From an uncultured Flavobacteriaceae bacterium (GTDB taxonomy: Bacteria > Bacteroidota > Bacteroidia > Flavobacteriales > Flavobacteriaceae), in NCBI GenBank assembly GCA_913065125.1, contig CAJYAG010000002.1:372001-436000 (forward strand): a stretch of DNA of 64,000 nucleotides, given 5' to 3'. The notes beneath the pieces are model-generated. The model made no database searches. It was not told the origin of the DNA and saw nothing but the letters and a program-made list of their open reading frames with translations. A program made the translations under genes and the position numbers. Within the stretch, counting starts at the first letter, position 1. The number at the start of each line of letters is the position of its first letter. Shown here one piece after another: positions 25,858 through 35,950 of the stretch.

Positions 25858-26696
25858 TTTAAAAAAATAATACTTTTTTCAACAACTTTCTTTAATTCTT
25901 CGGATAAATTTTCTTTTTCCCATGGATGAGAAGTGTTAAAAACATGGTTCGAATTTTCAATAATTTCTATTTGATTTTTTGAATTCCAAGAATATAGGTT
26001 TTTTGCTTCATCTATAAAAACAGAGGTATCCTTATCTCCATGAATAATTAAATATGGAATTCTTAAATTTTCAACAGCTCTCTTTATGGTTAATCGTTCT
26101 TCGTTTTGTTTAAAATCTTCATAAAACTGATAAAAATGTGGCATTTGTTGTTTTGTTCTTCCATTTTCAACATATTTTACGTCGTCTTTTTTCCATTGTT
26201 CTAAGTCACCAGAAGTGGCTGTTCTTTTGGCAAAATCGCAAACTCCAGCCAAAGAAATCACCTTAGAAATCCTTGCATCTTCTTCCGATTTTATCGTTAC
26301 AATTCCGCCCGCTCTACTATGTCCAATTAATGAAATATTGTTTACATCAACTTCATTTTGATACTCATTAGTTGAAGAAATCCAATCAACAACTGTTTCT
26401 AAATCATCTAATTCTTTGGTGTAATTATTATTTCCGAATGCCTCTAAGTCTGGAAAATCAATGGGTTGATTTATCGTTCCGCCATTGTGAGAAAAATTGA
26501 ATTTAATAAAGAAAAATCCCGCTTCAGCAAAAGTTTTTGCCATCACATTCCATGCGCCCCAATCTTTAAACCCTTTGTAACCATGGCAAAAAATAACAAC
26601 TGGTTTTTGTTGATTTGTTTCTTCATAAAAAACATCAACCAAAATGGGTTTATTGTGTTTTCCTTCAAGAACTAAATTATTAATTACCTTCATCAT
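25854..26696 (-). CDS. alpha/beta hydrolase (dienelactone hydrolase/acyl-peptidase-like)
   Basis: Serine hydrolase of 280 aa. The nucleophile elbow is GHSRAG with Ser127; the oxyanion block is VVIFCHGYKGFKDWG near residues 33-47; the acid is in IIHGDKDTSVF and the catalytic His in NSNHVFN near the C-terminus. No signal peptide, so cytosolic. It starts 3 bp after the stop of the LysE-family gene and overlaps the ACT gene. Substrate unknown. Confidence 0.9.
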   Translation of the reverse strand: MMKVINNLVLEGKHNKPILVDVFYEETNQQKPVVIFCHGYKGFKDWGAWNVMAKTFAEAGFFFIKFNFSHNGGTINQPIDFPDLEAFGNNNYTKELDDLETVVDWISSTNEYQNEVDVNNISLIGHSRAGGIVTIKSEEDARISKVISLAGVCDFAKRTATSGDLEQWKKDDVKYVENGRTKQQMPHFYQFYEDFKQNEERLTIKRAVENLRIPYLIIHGDKDTSVFIDEAKNLYSWNSKNQIEIIENSNHVFNTSHPWEKENLSEELKKVVEKSIIFLK

Positions 26697-26699
26697 CTA

Positions 26700-27320
26700 T
26701 CAATTTAAAACAACAGTTTTTATCAACATAAAAACAGCGACTAATCCTGTTATAATGCTTAATATCAAACTAATATCTTTTGTTAATTTACCTGTTTTCT
26801 TCTGAATACTCTTTGCAAATTTTCCATATAAAAACAAAATACAAAAAGTACCAATTGTAGATCCAATGATAAAAAAAGCAACCGGAAACCTATCGAAACT
26901 CATCAAATTAAACATCTCTAAAGTTGCTATTATTCCGCAAAAAAAAGGAATAGCAAACATGTTTAGTAAAGACAGCAAAACACCTGATAGAAACGAATTC
27001 CCTTTCCTATCTTTACTTGCTTTTACCTTTTTACTTTTAGATTGTTTGAAAAAATAAATTGTCAGTATAAAAAAAATAACAACTCCTGCTTTTTCCAAAC
27101 TTTCTAAAAAACTGGGGTTTTCATAAATGTATTTCGTAAATAAAACAGCAATATATGCTTGTATAAAAACAACTAAAGAAACACCTAGCGAATAATAATT
27201 AGCTTCATTTTTATTCTTTTCTAGGCTAATTTTTAACGTAGTCATATTTAACATACTGGGTGTTATAGAACCTATAAACGAGGAAAGAAAACCGAAAAGA
27301 AAGTGCAAAAGAATACTCAT
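26700..27320 (-). CDS. LysE family translocator
   Basis: Inner-membrane protein of 206 aa with about six transmembrane segments. The N-terminal SSFIGSITPSMLNMTTLK resembles the G-x-x-x-P-G-P entry of LysE/RhtB exporters, with Ser in place of the usual Gly-Pro. It is probably an amino-acid or small-molecule exporter; the substrate is not evident. It heads the four-gene run ending in dinB. The link to a downstream ACT-domain sensor is suggestive but unproven. Confidence 0.85.
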   Translation of the reverse strand: MSILLHFLFGFLSSFIGSITPSMLNMTTLKISLEKNKNEANYYSLGVSLVVFIQAYIAVLFTKYIYENPSFLESLEKAGVVIFFILTIYFFKQSKSKKVKASKDRKGNSFLSGVLLSLLNMFAIPFFCGIIATLEMFNLMSFDRFPVAFFIIGSTIGTFCILFLYGKFAKSIQKKTGKLTKDISLILSIITGLVAVFMLIKTVVLN

Positions 27321-27381
27321 AATTTATAAAGTTTGATTGCTCGATTATATTGCCAAAGATTGCGTTTAATTTTGTGAAAAC

Positions 27382-27412
27382 AAAAAACGCATCAAAATTT
27401 GATGCGTTTTTT
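27382..27412 (-). terminator. terminator of gdhA
   Basis: Perfect stem AAAAAACGCATCAAA / TTTGATGCGTTTTTT around a short centre, directly 3' of the gdhA stop codon. Symmetrical A and T tracts make it potentially bidirectional. Confidence 0.92.
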
Positions 27413-27432
27413 ATAAAATATAGTGTCGGTTT

Positions 27433-28931
<1,499 letters not shown>

Positions 28932-28956
28932 CAACCTACTTATTTAAAAAAAGAAA

Positions 28957-29976
28957 ATGTTAGATAAAGTAAAAGAACTGATTGGTGATGTAAAAGCTTT
29001 TAAGGCTACTTCTAAAGAAGAGGTTGAAGCTTTCAGAATAAAATATTTAGGAAGCAAAGGTTTGTTAAAGGGTTTGTTTGCCGAATTTAAAAATGTAGAC
29101 GCAACGATGCGTAAGGATTTTGGTCAAGCGTTAAACACACTTAAAAAATCTGCTGAAGAAAAAGTAGCTGAATTAAACGAAAACCTAGATAGCTCATCTG
29201 AAGAAAAAAATATTTATGGCGATTTATCTCGTCCTTCAGAGCCAATAGAATTAGGTTCTCGTCATCCAATATCATTGGTAAGAAACCAAATTATTGAAGT
29301 GTTTAACCGAATTGGTTTTACCGTTTCTGAAGGTCCAGAAATTGAAGATGATTGGCATAATTTTACCGCATTAAACTTGCCAGAATATCACCCAGCAAGA
29401 GACATGCAGGATACTTTTTTTATTGAACAAAATCCAGATATTTTATTAAGAACACATACTTCTTCCGTGCAAGTTCGCTACATGGAAAACAATACGCCGC
29501 CAATAAGAACAATTTCTCCGGGAAGAGTTTTTAGAAATGAAGATATTTCTGCGCGTGCACATTGTATTTTTCACCAAGTAGAAGGCTTGTATATAGATAC
29601 TGATGTTTCATTTGCCGATTTAAAACAAACACTTTTATACTTTACAAAAGAAATGTTCGGTAAATCTAAGATTCGTTTACGTCCTTCTTATTTTCCGTTT
29701 ACAGAGCCAAGTGCAGAAGTAGATATTTATTGGGGATTAGAAACAGAAACTGATTACAGAATTACAAAAGGAACAGGTTGGTTAGAAATTATGGGTTGCG
29801 GAATGGTAGATCCAAATGTCTTAAAAAACGCAAATATTGATCCAACAGTATATTCTGGTTATGCATTCGGAATGGGAATTGAACGTATTGCCATGTTGTT
29901 ATATCAAATTCCTGATATTAGAATGTTTTACGAAAATGATAAGCGTTTCTTAGAGCAGTTTAAGTCGGTGATTTAG
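28957..29976 (+). CDS. pheS: phenylalanyl-tRNA synthetase alpha subunit
   Basis: Class II synthetase subunit that, with PheT, charges tRNA-Phe; 339 aa, normal length. The N-terminal coiled-coil (about 1-90) precedes the catalytic core with class II motifs: HPISLVRNQIIEVFNRIGF (motif 1), ARAHCIFHQVEGLYID (motif 2) and AFGMGIERIAMLLYQIPDIR (motif 3). The partner pheT is not in the window, so the subunits are encoded separately. Confidence 0.97.
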   Translation: MLDKVKELIGDVKAFKATSKEEVEAFRIKYLGSKGLLKGLFAEFKNVDATMRKDFGQALNTLKKSAEEKVAELNENLDSSSEEKNIYGDLSRPSEPIELGSRHPISLVRNQIIEVFNRIGFTVSEGPEIEDDWHNFTALNLPEYHPARDMQDTFFIEQNPDILLRTHTSSVQVRYMENNTPPIRTISPGRVFRNEDISARAHCIFHQVEGLYIDTDVSFADLKQTLLYFTKEMFGKSKIRLRPSYFPFTEPSAEVDIYWGLETETDYRITKGTGWLEIMGCGMVDPNVLKNANIDPTVYSGYAFGMGIERIAMLLYQIPDIRMFYENDKRFLEQFKSVI

Positions 29977-30016
29977 CCTGAATTTATTTTAGGTTCTCAT
30001 AAACATTTTTAAATTA

Positions 30017-30448
30017 GTGTCTCTAAAAGATACTGAAATAAGTTCAGCACAAGTGAAAAAAGACATTCAAATTCCAGAAGTTACTGATGTAGAAATCGCT
30101 GTTGTTTATGAGTTCAACAATGAATATAAAACCGATGATTGGAATATTTACATCATCAACAAAAAAAAGGTTGATTTAGAACTGGTTGTTATTGTTTCTC
30201 AAGGATTTAACGAGACAAAAGCTACATCAATATTGAGAAAAAAACTCGATAAATTACCCGCAAACTCTTTTGCTAAAGTGGAGTTTATTCAACCAGAATT
30301 ATTCAAACTTCACAACCGTTTTCACGTAACTTTTTTTGAAGGAAATACTTTACATGAAAAAACGTTTCTCTTTCAAAAAGACACCGTTAAAGAAGGTGCT
30401 TTACGCATGATTCCTGAGTTGAAAAAACGTGGAATTTTAGCTGAATAA
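30017..30448 (+). CDS. conserved hypothetical protein (GTG start)
   Basis: Small protein of 143 aa, not recognised beyond being conserved in related bacteria. It has mixed alpha/beta character (VEIAVVYEFNNEYKTDDWNIY, LELVVIVSQGFNETKATSIL) and no signal peptide, so it is probably cytosolic. The only reasonable start is GTG, 40 bp after pheS, with which it may be co-transcribed. Its stop codon abuts the stop of the convergent NhaC gene with no gap. Function unknown. Confidence 0.75.
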   Translation: MSLKDTEISSAQVKKDIQIPEVTDVEIAVVYEFNNEYKTDDWNIYIINKKKVDLELVVIVSQGFNETKATSILRKKLDKLPANSFAKVEFIQPELFKLHNRFHVTFFEGNTLHEKTFLFQKDTVKEGALRMIPELKKRGILAE

Positions 30449-31924
30449 TTATCCCAAAAATCCAAGCGCTAAATACAACAGCGTAGTAATTACACCACCA
30501 ACTAAAGCATACGGCATTTGTGTTTTTACGTGATCTATATGATCACTCGCAGAAGCCATGGATGAAATTATGGAAGTATCTGAAATTGGCGAACAATGAT
30601 CTCCAAAAATTCCACCACCCAACGTTGCTGCAACAATTAACGGAATTTCTGCTCCATGAATGTTTGCCATTGGAATTGAAATTGCCATCATAATTGCAAA
30701 TGTTCCCCAAGAAGTTCCTGTAGAAAACGCAATAAACGAACTAATTACAAAAACAACTGCTGGCAATAATTCTGGCGACAACCATTCTTTAGTTGCATTG
30801 GCCACATAAACACCTGTTTCTAACGCTTTACAAGCATCACCAATTGCAAAAGCCAATAACATTAACAACGCTAATGGCATTAATTCGCTAATTCCTTTTA
30901 ATGTTAAATCTACCGCTTCTTTTGGTTTCATAATTCCTTGAATAAAATACATAACCATTGCCACTATTAAAGAAGTAATTACTGCGTATAAAACTGAAGA
31001 AGAACCTGATCCATTCCCAATTGCTTGTGATGCGTGATCTAAAAAAGAAGTAGATGTTTTTACTGCGGCCCAACCTGTATATATTAAGTTGATTGGCATC
31101 ATAAAAACCATTACTGCTAACGGAACAATCATATTATATGCTTTTGCTTCGATTCCTTCTTTTGGAGGAAAAGAAGTTACTGCATCAGAAACCATTGGTG
31201 TAGAACCTTCGTTCATCAATAAACCTGTGTCTTTGGTTCTTTTTTCGGCCTTTTTCATGGCGCCCCAATCTTTCTTTGTAAAAATGATAATGAACACAAT
31301 TGCAATGGCTAAAAGAGGATAAAAGTTGTATTTAATTGAGCTCATCATCACAGAAAAAGGTTTGTCGATTCCTTGTGTTAATAATAACCCCATGATAAAT
31401 GCACCCCAGGCATTAAACGGAATTAAAATGGATGATGGCGCAGAACTAGAATCTGCAATATATGCTAGTTTTTCTCTTGGAATTTTTAATTTATCAAAAA
31501 TTGGACGGTATAAAGTTCCGACAGTTAATGAACTTATACTTGTTTCTACAAACAATAATAAACCCGTTACGGTTGCTAAAAGCTGTACCATAACTCTACT
31601 ATAACCTGCTTGTTTTTTTTCAACTTTTACAATCAGTTTATTTAAAATGTTGATAAACCCTTCTACACCTCTAGAAAATTGAATAAAAATTAATAAGGCT
31701 CCAACCAATGCACTAAACATAATGGTTCTTGTGTTCCCTTCGGATTTAAAAACATTGACCAATCCTTCAATCATTGCTAAGGTTCCATCCAAAGGATTCC
31801 AGCCTTTAATAATCAACCAGGAAAACCAAATTCCGAATATTAAAGCGATATACACTTGTTTTGTTCTTAATGCTAAAATAATTGCAACAATTGGCGGTAC
31901 TACCGACAAGAAACCATAATCCAT
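30449..31924 (-). CDS. Na+/H+ antiporter NhaC family protein
   Basis: Polytopic inner-membrane antiporter, 491 aa with about 12 transmembrane segments. Family traits are EKLAYIADSSSAPSSILIPFNAWGAF near residues 147-172 (read in consecutive pieces), TGTSWGTFAIM and GGGIFGDHCSPISDTSIISS near the C-terminus. It exchanges sodium, or a related substrate such as malate/lactate in MleN-like members, against protons. Monocistronic. Exact substrate uncertain. Confidence 0.92.
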   Translation of the reverse strand: MDYGFLSVVPPIVAIILALRTKQVYIALIFGIWFSWLIIKGWNPLDGTLAMIEGLVNVFKSEGNTRTIMFSALVGALLIFIQFSRGVEGFINILNKLIVKVEKKQAGYSRVMVQLLATVTGLLLFVETSISSLTVGTLYRPIFDKLKIPREKLAYIADSSSAPSSILIPFNAWGAFIMGLLLTQGIDKPFSVMMSSIKYNFYPLLAIAIVFIIIFTKKDWGAMKKAEKRTKDTGLLMNEGSTPMVSDAVTSFPPKEGIEAKAYNMIVPLAVMVFMMPINLIYTGWAAVKTSTSFLDHASQAIGNGSGSSSVLYAVITSLIVAMVMYFIQGIMKPKEAVDLTLKGISELMPLALLMLLAFAIGDACKALETGVYVANATKEWLSPELLPAVVFVISSFIAFSTGTSWGTFAIMMAISIPMANIHGAEIPLIVAATLGGGIFGDHCSPISDTSIISSMASASDHIDHVKTQMPYALVGGVITTLLYLALGFLG

Positions 31925-32019
31925 AAAAGAAAGTTTTTATTTTTTTTAAAGATACTAATTAAAACAAAATCTAAGTTCTTTTGAAGTTTATTCCTATTTT
32001 TATTCTCTAATTCTAAAAT

Positions 32020-32562
32020 ATGTCAAAATTTTATACATCAATTACAAAACGACTGCAAGGTTTTATTGAAAAACAGCAGTTGTTTTTTGTTGCAACAGCA
32101 CCAACAAATGGTAGAATAAATTTATCGCCTAAAGGAATGGATTCTTTTAGAGTTGTAAACGAAAACAAGGTTTTGTGGTTAAATGTGACTGGAAGCGGAA
32201 ACGAAACAGCTGCACATTTGCAAGAAAATAATAGAATTACAATTATGTTTTGCTCTTTTAAAGGTGCGCCAAATATTTTGCGTTTGTACGGAAAAGGGAA
32301 AGAAATTAAACCAAACGATGCTGATTGGAACGAAGTAATTTCTTTGTTTCCGAAAACTCCAGGAACACGTCAAATTTTTGAGATTGATATTGAAAGCGCC
32401 CAAACTTCTTGCGGAATGTCGATTCCGTTTTTTGAATATAAAGGCGAGCGAGACGAACTAAATAATTGGGCTTCTGAAAAAGGAGCAGCAGGAATTAAAG
32501 AGTATTGGAAAGAAAAAAACCAAACCAGTATTGATGGTTTGCCAACAAATCTTTTAAACTAA
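32020..32562 (+). CDS. pyridoxamine 5'-phosphate oxidase family protein
   Basis: Flavin-binding split-barrel protein, 180 aa. The N-terminal QQLFFVATAPTNGRINLSPKGMDSF resembles the FMN-binding PNPOx-like fold; IDIESAQTSCGMSIPFFEYKGERD is the conserved C-terminal block of this subgroup. It is not the true PdxH. Cytosolic; substrate unknown. Convergent with the Kelch gene, 11 bp away. Confidence 0.87.
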   Translation: MSKFYTSITKRLQGFIEKQQLFFVATAPTNGRINLSPKGMDSFRVVNENKVLWLNVTGSGNETAAHLQENNRITIMFCSFKGAPNILRLYGKGKEIKPNDADWNEVISLFPKTPGTRQIFEIDIESAQTSCGMSIPFFEYKGERDELNNWASEKGAAGIKEYWKEKNQTSIDGLPTNLLN

Positions 32563-32573
32563 TTTATCTATAA

Positions 32574-33905
32574 TTACAACGTTTTAACTTTCTTAATTCT
32601 AGTGTTTTCAAACTCGTCTAAAGAAATTTCTAAAAAGCTTCTTTGTGGTCTATTTTGATAGTTTTTAGTTTTTGTTCCTCCAACAATATACAATTTATCA
32701 TTTCTATATTGGATTTGCGAAAAGAACAATTCTAAATCAATTCTGAATTCTTTTAGCTCTTTTGTTATTGTATTATATGTTACTATTAAATCTTTCTCAA
32801 AAAGGTAAATGGTGTTTTTATTTTTAGTAATTGCTGGTTTTTCCATTGCGGTAAACAACTCTCCTTCTTTTTCCCATTTACCAGTAATTAGATTAAAACT
32901 TTCTATTTCTGTTAGGTTTCTATTTTCGTTTCCACCAAATAAATACAGCTTTTTTTCAACAATTATTCCGCTTGTTTCTTTTCCTTTAGACATTGTAGTT
33001 AATAAGTACCAATAGCCTGTTTTAAAATCATAAAGGTGAATTTTATCAGTATATTTTTTAAGTAAATTCTCTTGTAATTTTATTGATCCCCCAATAACAA
33101 GTAGTTTATCTTCAAAAACCAAAGCTTCAAAATTTACTCCTTGATGTGGATTCATTTCATCAATTGAAATTGAATCATTTTTAATATTTAAAACCTCAAT
33201 TTGAGGCATTAACATTTCTTTCATTTTACTTAAAGTAAGTTGTTTGCCGCCAAGTAAATACACTTCATCTTTGTACGCAACGGCTTTATGATAAGCTCTC
33301 GCTTTTAGTTTTAAAGAACTTGTTTGCCAAGTTTTACTTTTAAAATCATAGAAAAACACTTTTTCTCTATATTTATAAAAATTACTTGGTTTGTTTTTTG
33401 TTAAAAACGCCATTATACTTCCACCACTACTATCCGTTAATTCGCTTAACCCTTTTTGATTAGAAAACTGAACATCAGAAGCATCGCCACCAAATGTATA
33501 TAATTTATCATCTATTAAAACAGCTCCAAAAGAGTGAATTGTTTTAGGTAATTCTGGAAGTTTTGTATACTGAATGTACTTCTTTAATTCTCTTTTTGAT
33601 GTGATGGTAACCTCTGCTAATTTTTGATTTTTTTCAGTAAGATAAATAGTGAGATCTTTTCTGTTTTTTAATTGGATAAATTTACTGTGGTATTGAATAT
33701 GTGTAGCTTCTAAATAAGTAGATGTAATTCCAGAAATTGTTGCAAGTCCGTCAACATTCGTTAAAAAAATTGCTTTTCCAAATTTAAGATGCGCCTCTGC
33801 AATTGGTAAGTTTGTTTCACTATCTAATACTTTTACAACAAAAGTTTGACAGTAAATTAACGAGGTTGCAAAACTTAATAAAAAAACTAAAATAATTTTT
33901 TTCAT
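32574..33905 (-). CDS. secreted Kelch-repeat protein with N-terminal carboxypeptidase-regulatory-like domain
   Basis: Secreted protein of 443 aa. A Sec signal peptide (MKKIILVFLLSFATSLIYC) is followed by a CarboxypepD_reg-like beta-sandwich (about 22-95, VVKVLDSETNLPIAEAHLKF). Five or six Kelch-type repeats follow (SFGAVLIDDKLYTFGG, KAVAYKDEVYLLGG, EALVFEDKLLVIGG, GIIVEKKLYLFGGN), each giving a beta-propeller blade. Such domains mediate binding rather than catalysis. It precedes no partner gene, and the MFS gene lies 13 bp upstream on the same strand. Confidence 0.88.
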   Translation of the reverse strand: MKKIILVFLLSFATSLIYCQTFVVKVLDSETNLPIAEAHLKFGKAIFLTNVDGLATISGITSTYLEATHIQYHSKFIQLKNRKDLTIYLTEKNQKLAEVTITSKRELKKYIQYTKLPELPKTIHSFGAVLIDDKLYTFGGDASDVQFSNQKGLSELTDSSGGSIMAFLTKNKPSNFYKYREKVFFYDFKSKTWQTSSLKLKARAYHKAVAYKDEVYLLGGKQLTLSKMKEMLMPQIEVLNIKNDSISIDEMNPHQGVNFEALVFEDKLLVIGGSIKLQENLLKKYTDKIHLYDFKTGYWYLLTTMSKGKETSGIIVEKKLYLFGGNENRNLTEIESFNLITGKWEKEGELFTAMEKPAITKNKNTIYLFEKDLIVTYNTITKELKEFRIDLELFFSQIQYRNDKLYIVGGTKTKNYQNRPQRSFLEISLDEFENTRIKKVKTL

Positions 33906-33918
33906 AGTAAGCTATTTT

Positions 33919-35196
33919 TTATTGTGTTGAATTTTCATGTGCTTCTAAATCTTTAGTTAAGTCTAATTTTCTTAACGTAGGGTTCACAAAACCTGTTGTT
34001 ACTACAGTAATTAAAGTCATGGTTCCCCCAAAGACAACTGCTGTAACCGTTCCCATTAATCTTGCTGTTAATCCGCTTTCAAAAGCACCTAACTCATTAG
34101 AGGAACCTACAAACATTGAGTTTACAGAAGCAACTCTTCCTCTCATATTATCTGGCGTTTTTAATTGTAAAATTGTTTGCCTGATAACCATCGAAATTCC
34201 GTCTGTTACACCACTAAAGAATAATGCAATAATTGAAATCCAAAAAACGGAAGACAACCCGAATACGATAATACAAAGTCCAAATCCAAAAATAGCTGCT
34301 AATAATTTCATTCCTGCATTTTTACTGATTGGAATATATGCAGTGATCAACATGGTTAAAAACGCGCCAACTGCAGGAGCTGCTCGTAATGCTCCAAATC
34401 CCTCAGGTCCAACTTTTAAAATATCTTGAGCGTAGATTGGTAATAATGCGATGGCGCCACCAAAAAGAACAGAAATCATGTCTAAAGTAATGGCTCCTAA
34501 AATTGCTTTTGTTTTATAAACAAACTGAATTCCTTCTTTTAAACTTTGAAAAATAGGTTCGCCAATCTTCGGATTTAATATTGGTTTCTTTTTGATTAAA
34601 AACACCAAAAAGAAAGAAAGTAAAACTAAGAAAAAGACAATACTTAAAGACCAGTGTACACCAATCCAAGCAATTGTAAATCCTGCAAAAGCAGGTCCTA
34701 AAACCGATGCCATTTGCCAAGTAGAGCTGCTCCAAGTTGCTGCATTTGGATAGAGTTTTTTAGGAACAATTAATGCAATTAAAGAAAAAATTGTTGGGCC
34801 GAAAAAAGAACGTAAAAATCCGCCAAAAAATACCAATGCATAGATTGAAAACAATACTGTTTTTTGCGACCAATCTTCTACAAAGCTGGGCAAGGTTAAG
34901 AAAAACAATCCTAAACTAATCAATGAAAAAGCAGCAGTACAAATTGCAAGTAAATTTCGTTTTTCTTTTTGATCTACAATATGACCTGCAAAAAGCGCCA
35001 TAGAAACCGCAGGAATCACTTCCATTAAGCCAATAATTCCTAATGATAATGGATCTTTGGTGATGCTATAAACTTGCCATTCTATAATAATAAATTGCAT
35101 TGACCATGCAAAAACCAGCGCAAAACGAACCAATAAAAAAATATTGAATTCTTTTATTCGCAATGCAGCATAAGGATCTTTTTTTGTTTTTTTCAA
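33919..35196 (-). CDS. MFS transporter
   Basis: Major facilitator superfamily permease, 425 aa with 10-12 transmembrane segments, resembling the DHA3-type drug/macrolide exporters (for example VASVLGPAFAGFTIAWIG and the loop VDQKEKRNLL). The central loop (KKKPILNPKIGEPIFQ) is cytosolic. Substrate unknown. Operon: 4 bp after the ACT-like gene stop and 13 bp before the Kelch gene. Confidence 0.9.
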   Translation of the reverse strand: MKKTKKDPYAALRIKEFNIFLLVRFALVFAWSMQFIIIEWQVYSITKDPLSLGIIGLMEVIPAVSMALFAGHIVDQKEKRNLLAICTAAFSLISLGLFFLTLPSFVEDWSQKTVLFSIYALVFFGGFLRSFFGPTIFSLIALIVPKKLYPNAATWSSSTWQMASVLGPAFAGFTIAWIGVHWSLSIVFFLVLLSFFLVFLIKKKPILNPKIGEPIFQSLKEGIQFVYKTKAILGAITLDMISVLFGGAIALLPIYAQDILKVGPEGFGALRAAPAVGAFLTMLITAYIPISKNAGMKLLAAIFGFGLCIIVFGLSSVFWISIIALFFSGVTDGISMVIRQTILQLKTPDNMRGRVASVNSMFVGSSNELGAFESGLTARLMGTVTAVVFGGTMTLITVVTTGFVNPTLRKLDLTKDLEAHENSTQ

Positions 35197-35200
35197 AGCT

Positions 35201-35860
35201 TTAATTTAATTTTAAATCCATTAAAATAGCAAAGGTTTCATTAACGTCTTTTTCTTTAACCACAATTGTCATTTCGTGGGTTGTAGAAATTATTTCTTGA
35301 AGCGGAATATTGGCCCAAGCTAATTGTTTTAAAATAAAATAATAAATTCCTGATTGATCTAAATTATCCTTTGGTAATTTAATAGTTATAGAAGCTAAAT
35401 CTAACACATTATGGATTAATGTTTCTTTGTTAAAAATATCTTCTACGTATTTTTTTAAATTTTTACTAATTACAATATTGCTTTCAAAAATACCTTGAGA
35501 AACTGTTAAAAAATAATCGTTATCATCTGAAGCTTTGCTTAGTAATTTTGCTATTTCTTTTAATAAAGAAGGAGTATTTTTAAAGGTAAAATCACACAAG
35601 TCTGATCGAACGATAAAATCTCCTAGATTGGCAGCGAGCTTTTTTATGTTCTTTCTGATTCGTAATTCGTTTGCTGGTGATAAGCGATTTATGGCCATCA
35701 TTACAGCACCAATTTTTATTTCTTTTTTTAATAATTCTGTAACTTCTGGCAATATTATTCTTGCTAAAGACGAAACATTAATTAATTTTTCGTTCAACGC
35801 TTCTTCTATAAAAGGCGTTTTACGAATGGTGCTCTCTACTGCTTCTTGGATTGTTTTCAT
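35201..35860 (-). CDS. ACT-like domain protein divergent from lysC
   Basis: Protein of 219 aa without an enzyme domain. Its first half is helical with a segment IKKLAANLGDFIVRSDL, and the C-terminal half looks like one or two ACT-like beta-alpha-beta folds (LASITIKLPKDNLDQSGIYYFILKQ, TTHEMTIVVKEKDVNETFAIL). It is transcribed away from aspartokinase. It may be an amino-acid-sensing regulator, or a truncated relative of aspartokinase's regulatory domain; this is inference. It shares a unit with the MFS gene. Confidence 0.72.
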   Translation of the reverse strand: MKTIQEAVESTIRKTPFIEEALNEKLINVSSLARIILPEVTELLKKEIKIGAVMMAINRLSPANELRIRKNIKKLAANLGDFIVRSDLCDFTFKNTPSLLKEIAKLLSKASDDNDYFLTVSQGIFESNIVISKNLKKYVEDIFNKETLIHNVLDLASITIKLPKDNLDQSGIYYFILKQLAWANIPLQEIISTTHEMTIVVKEKDVNETFAILMDLKLN

Positions 35861-35950
35861 TTCTGTTTAATTTTAAACACAGTGTTATAATATGTAAAAA
35901 TATTAAATAAAATTGTTACTGCTTGTATTTCGTTGTTTTTTTGTGCAAAA

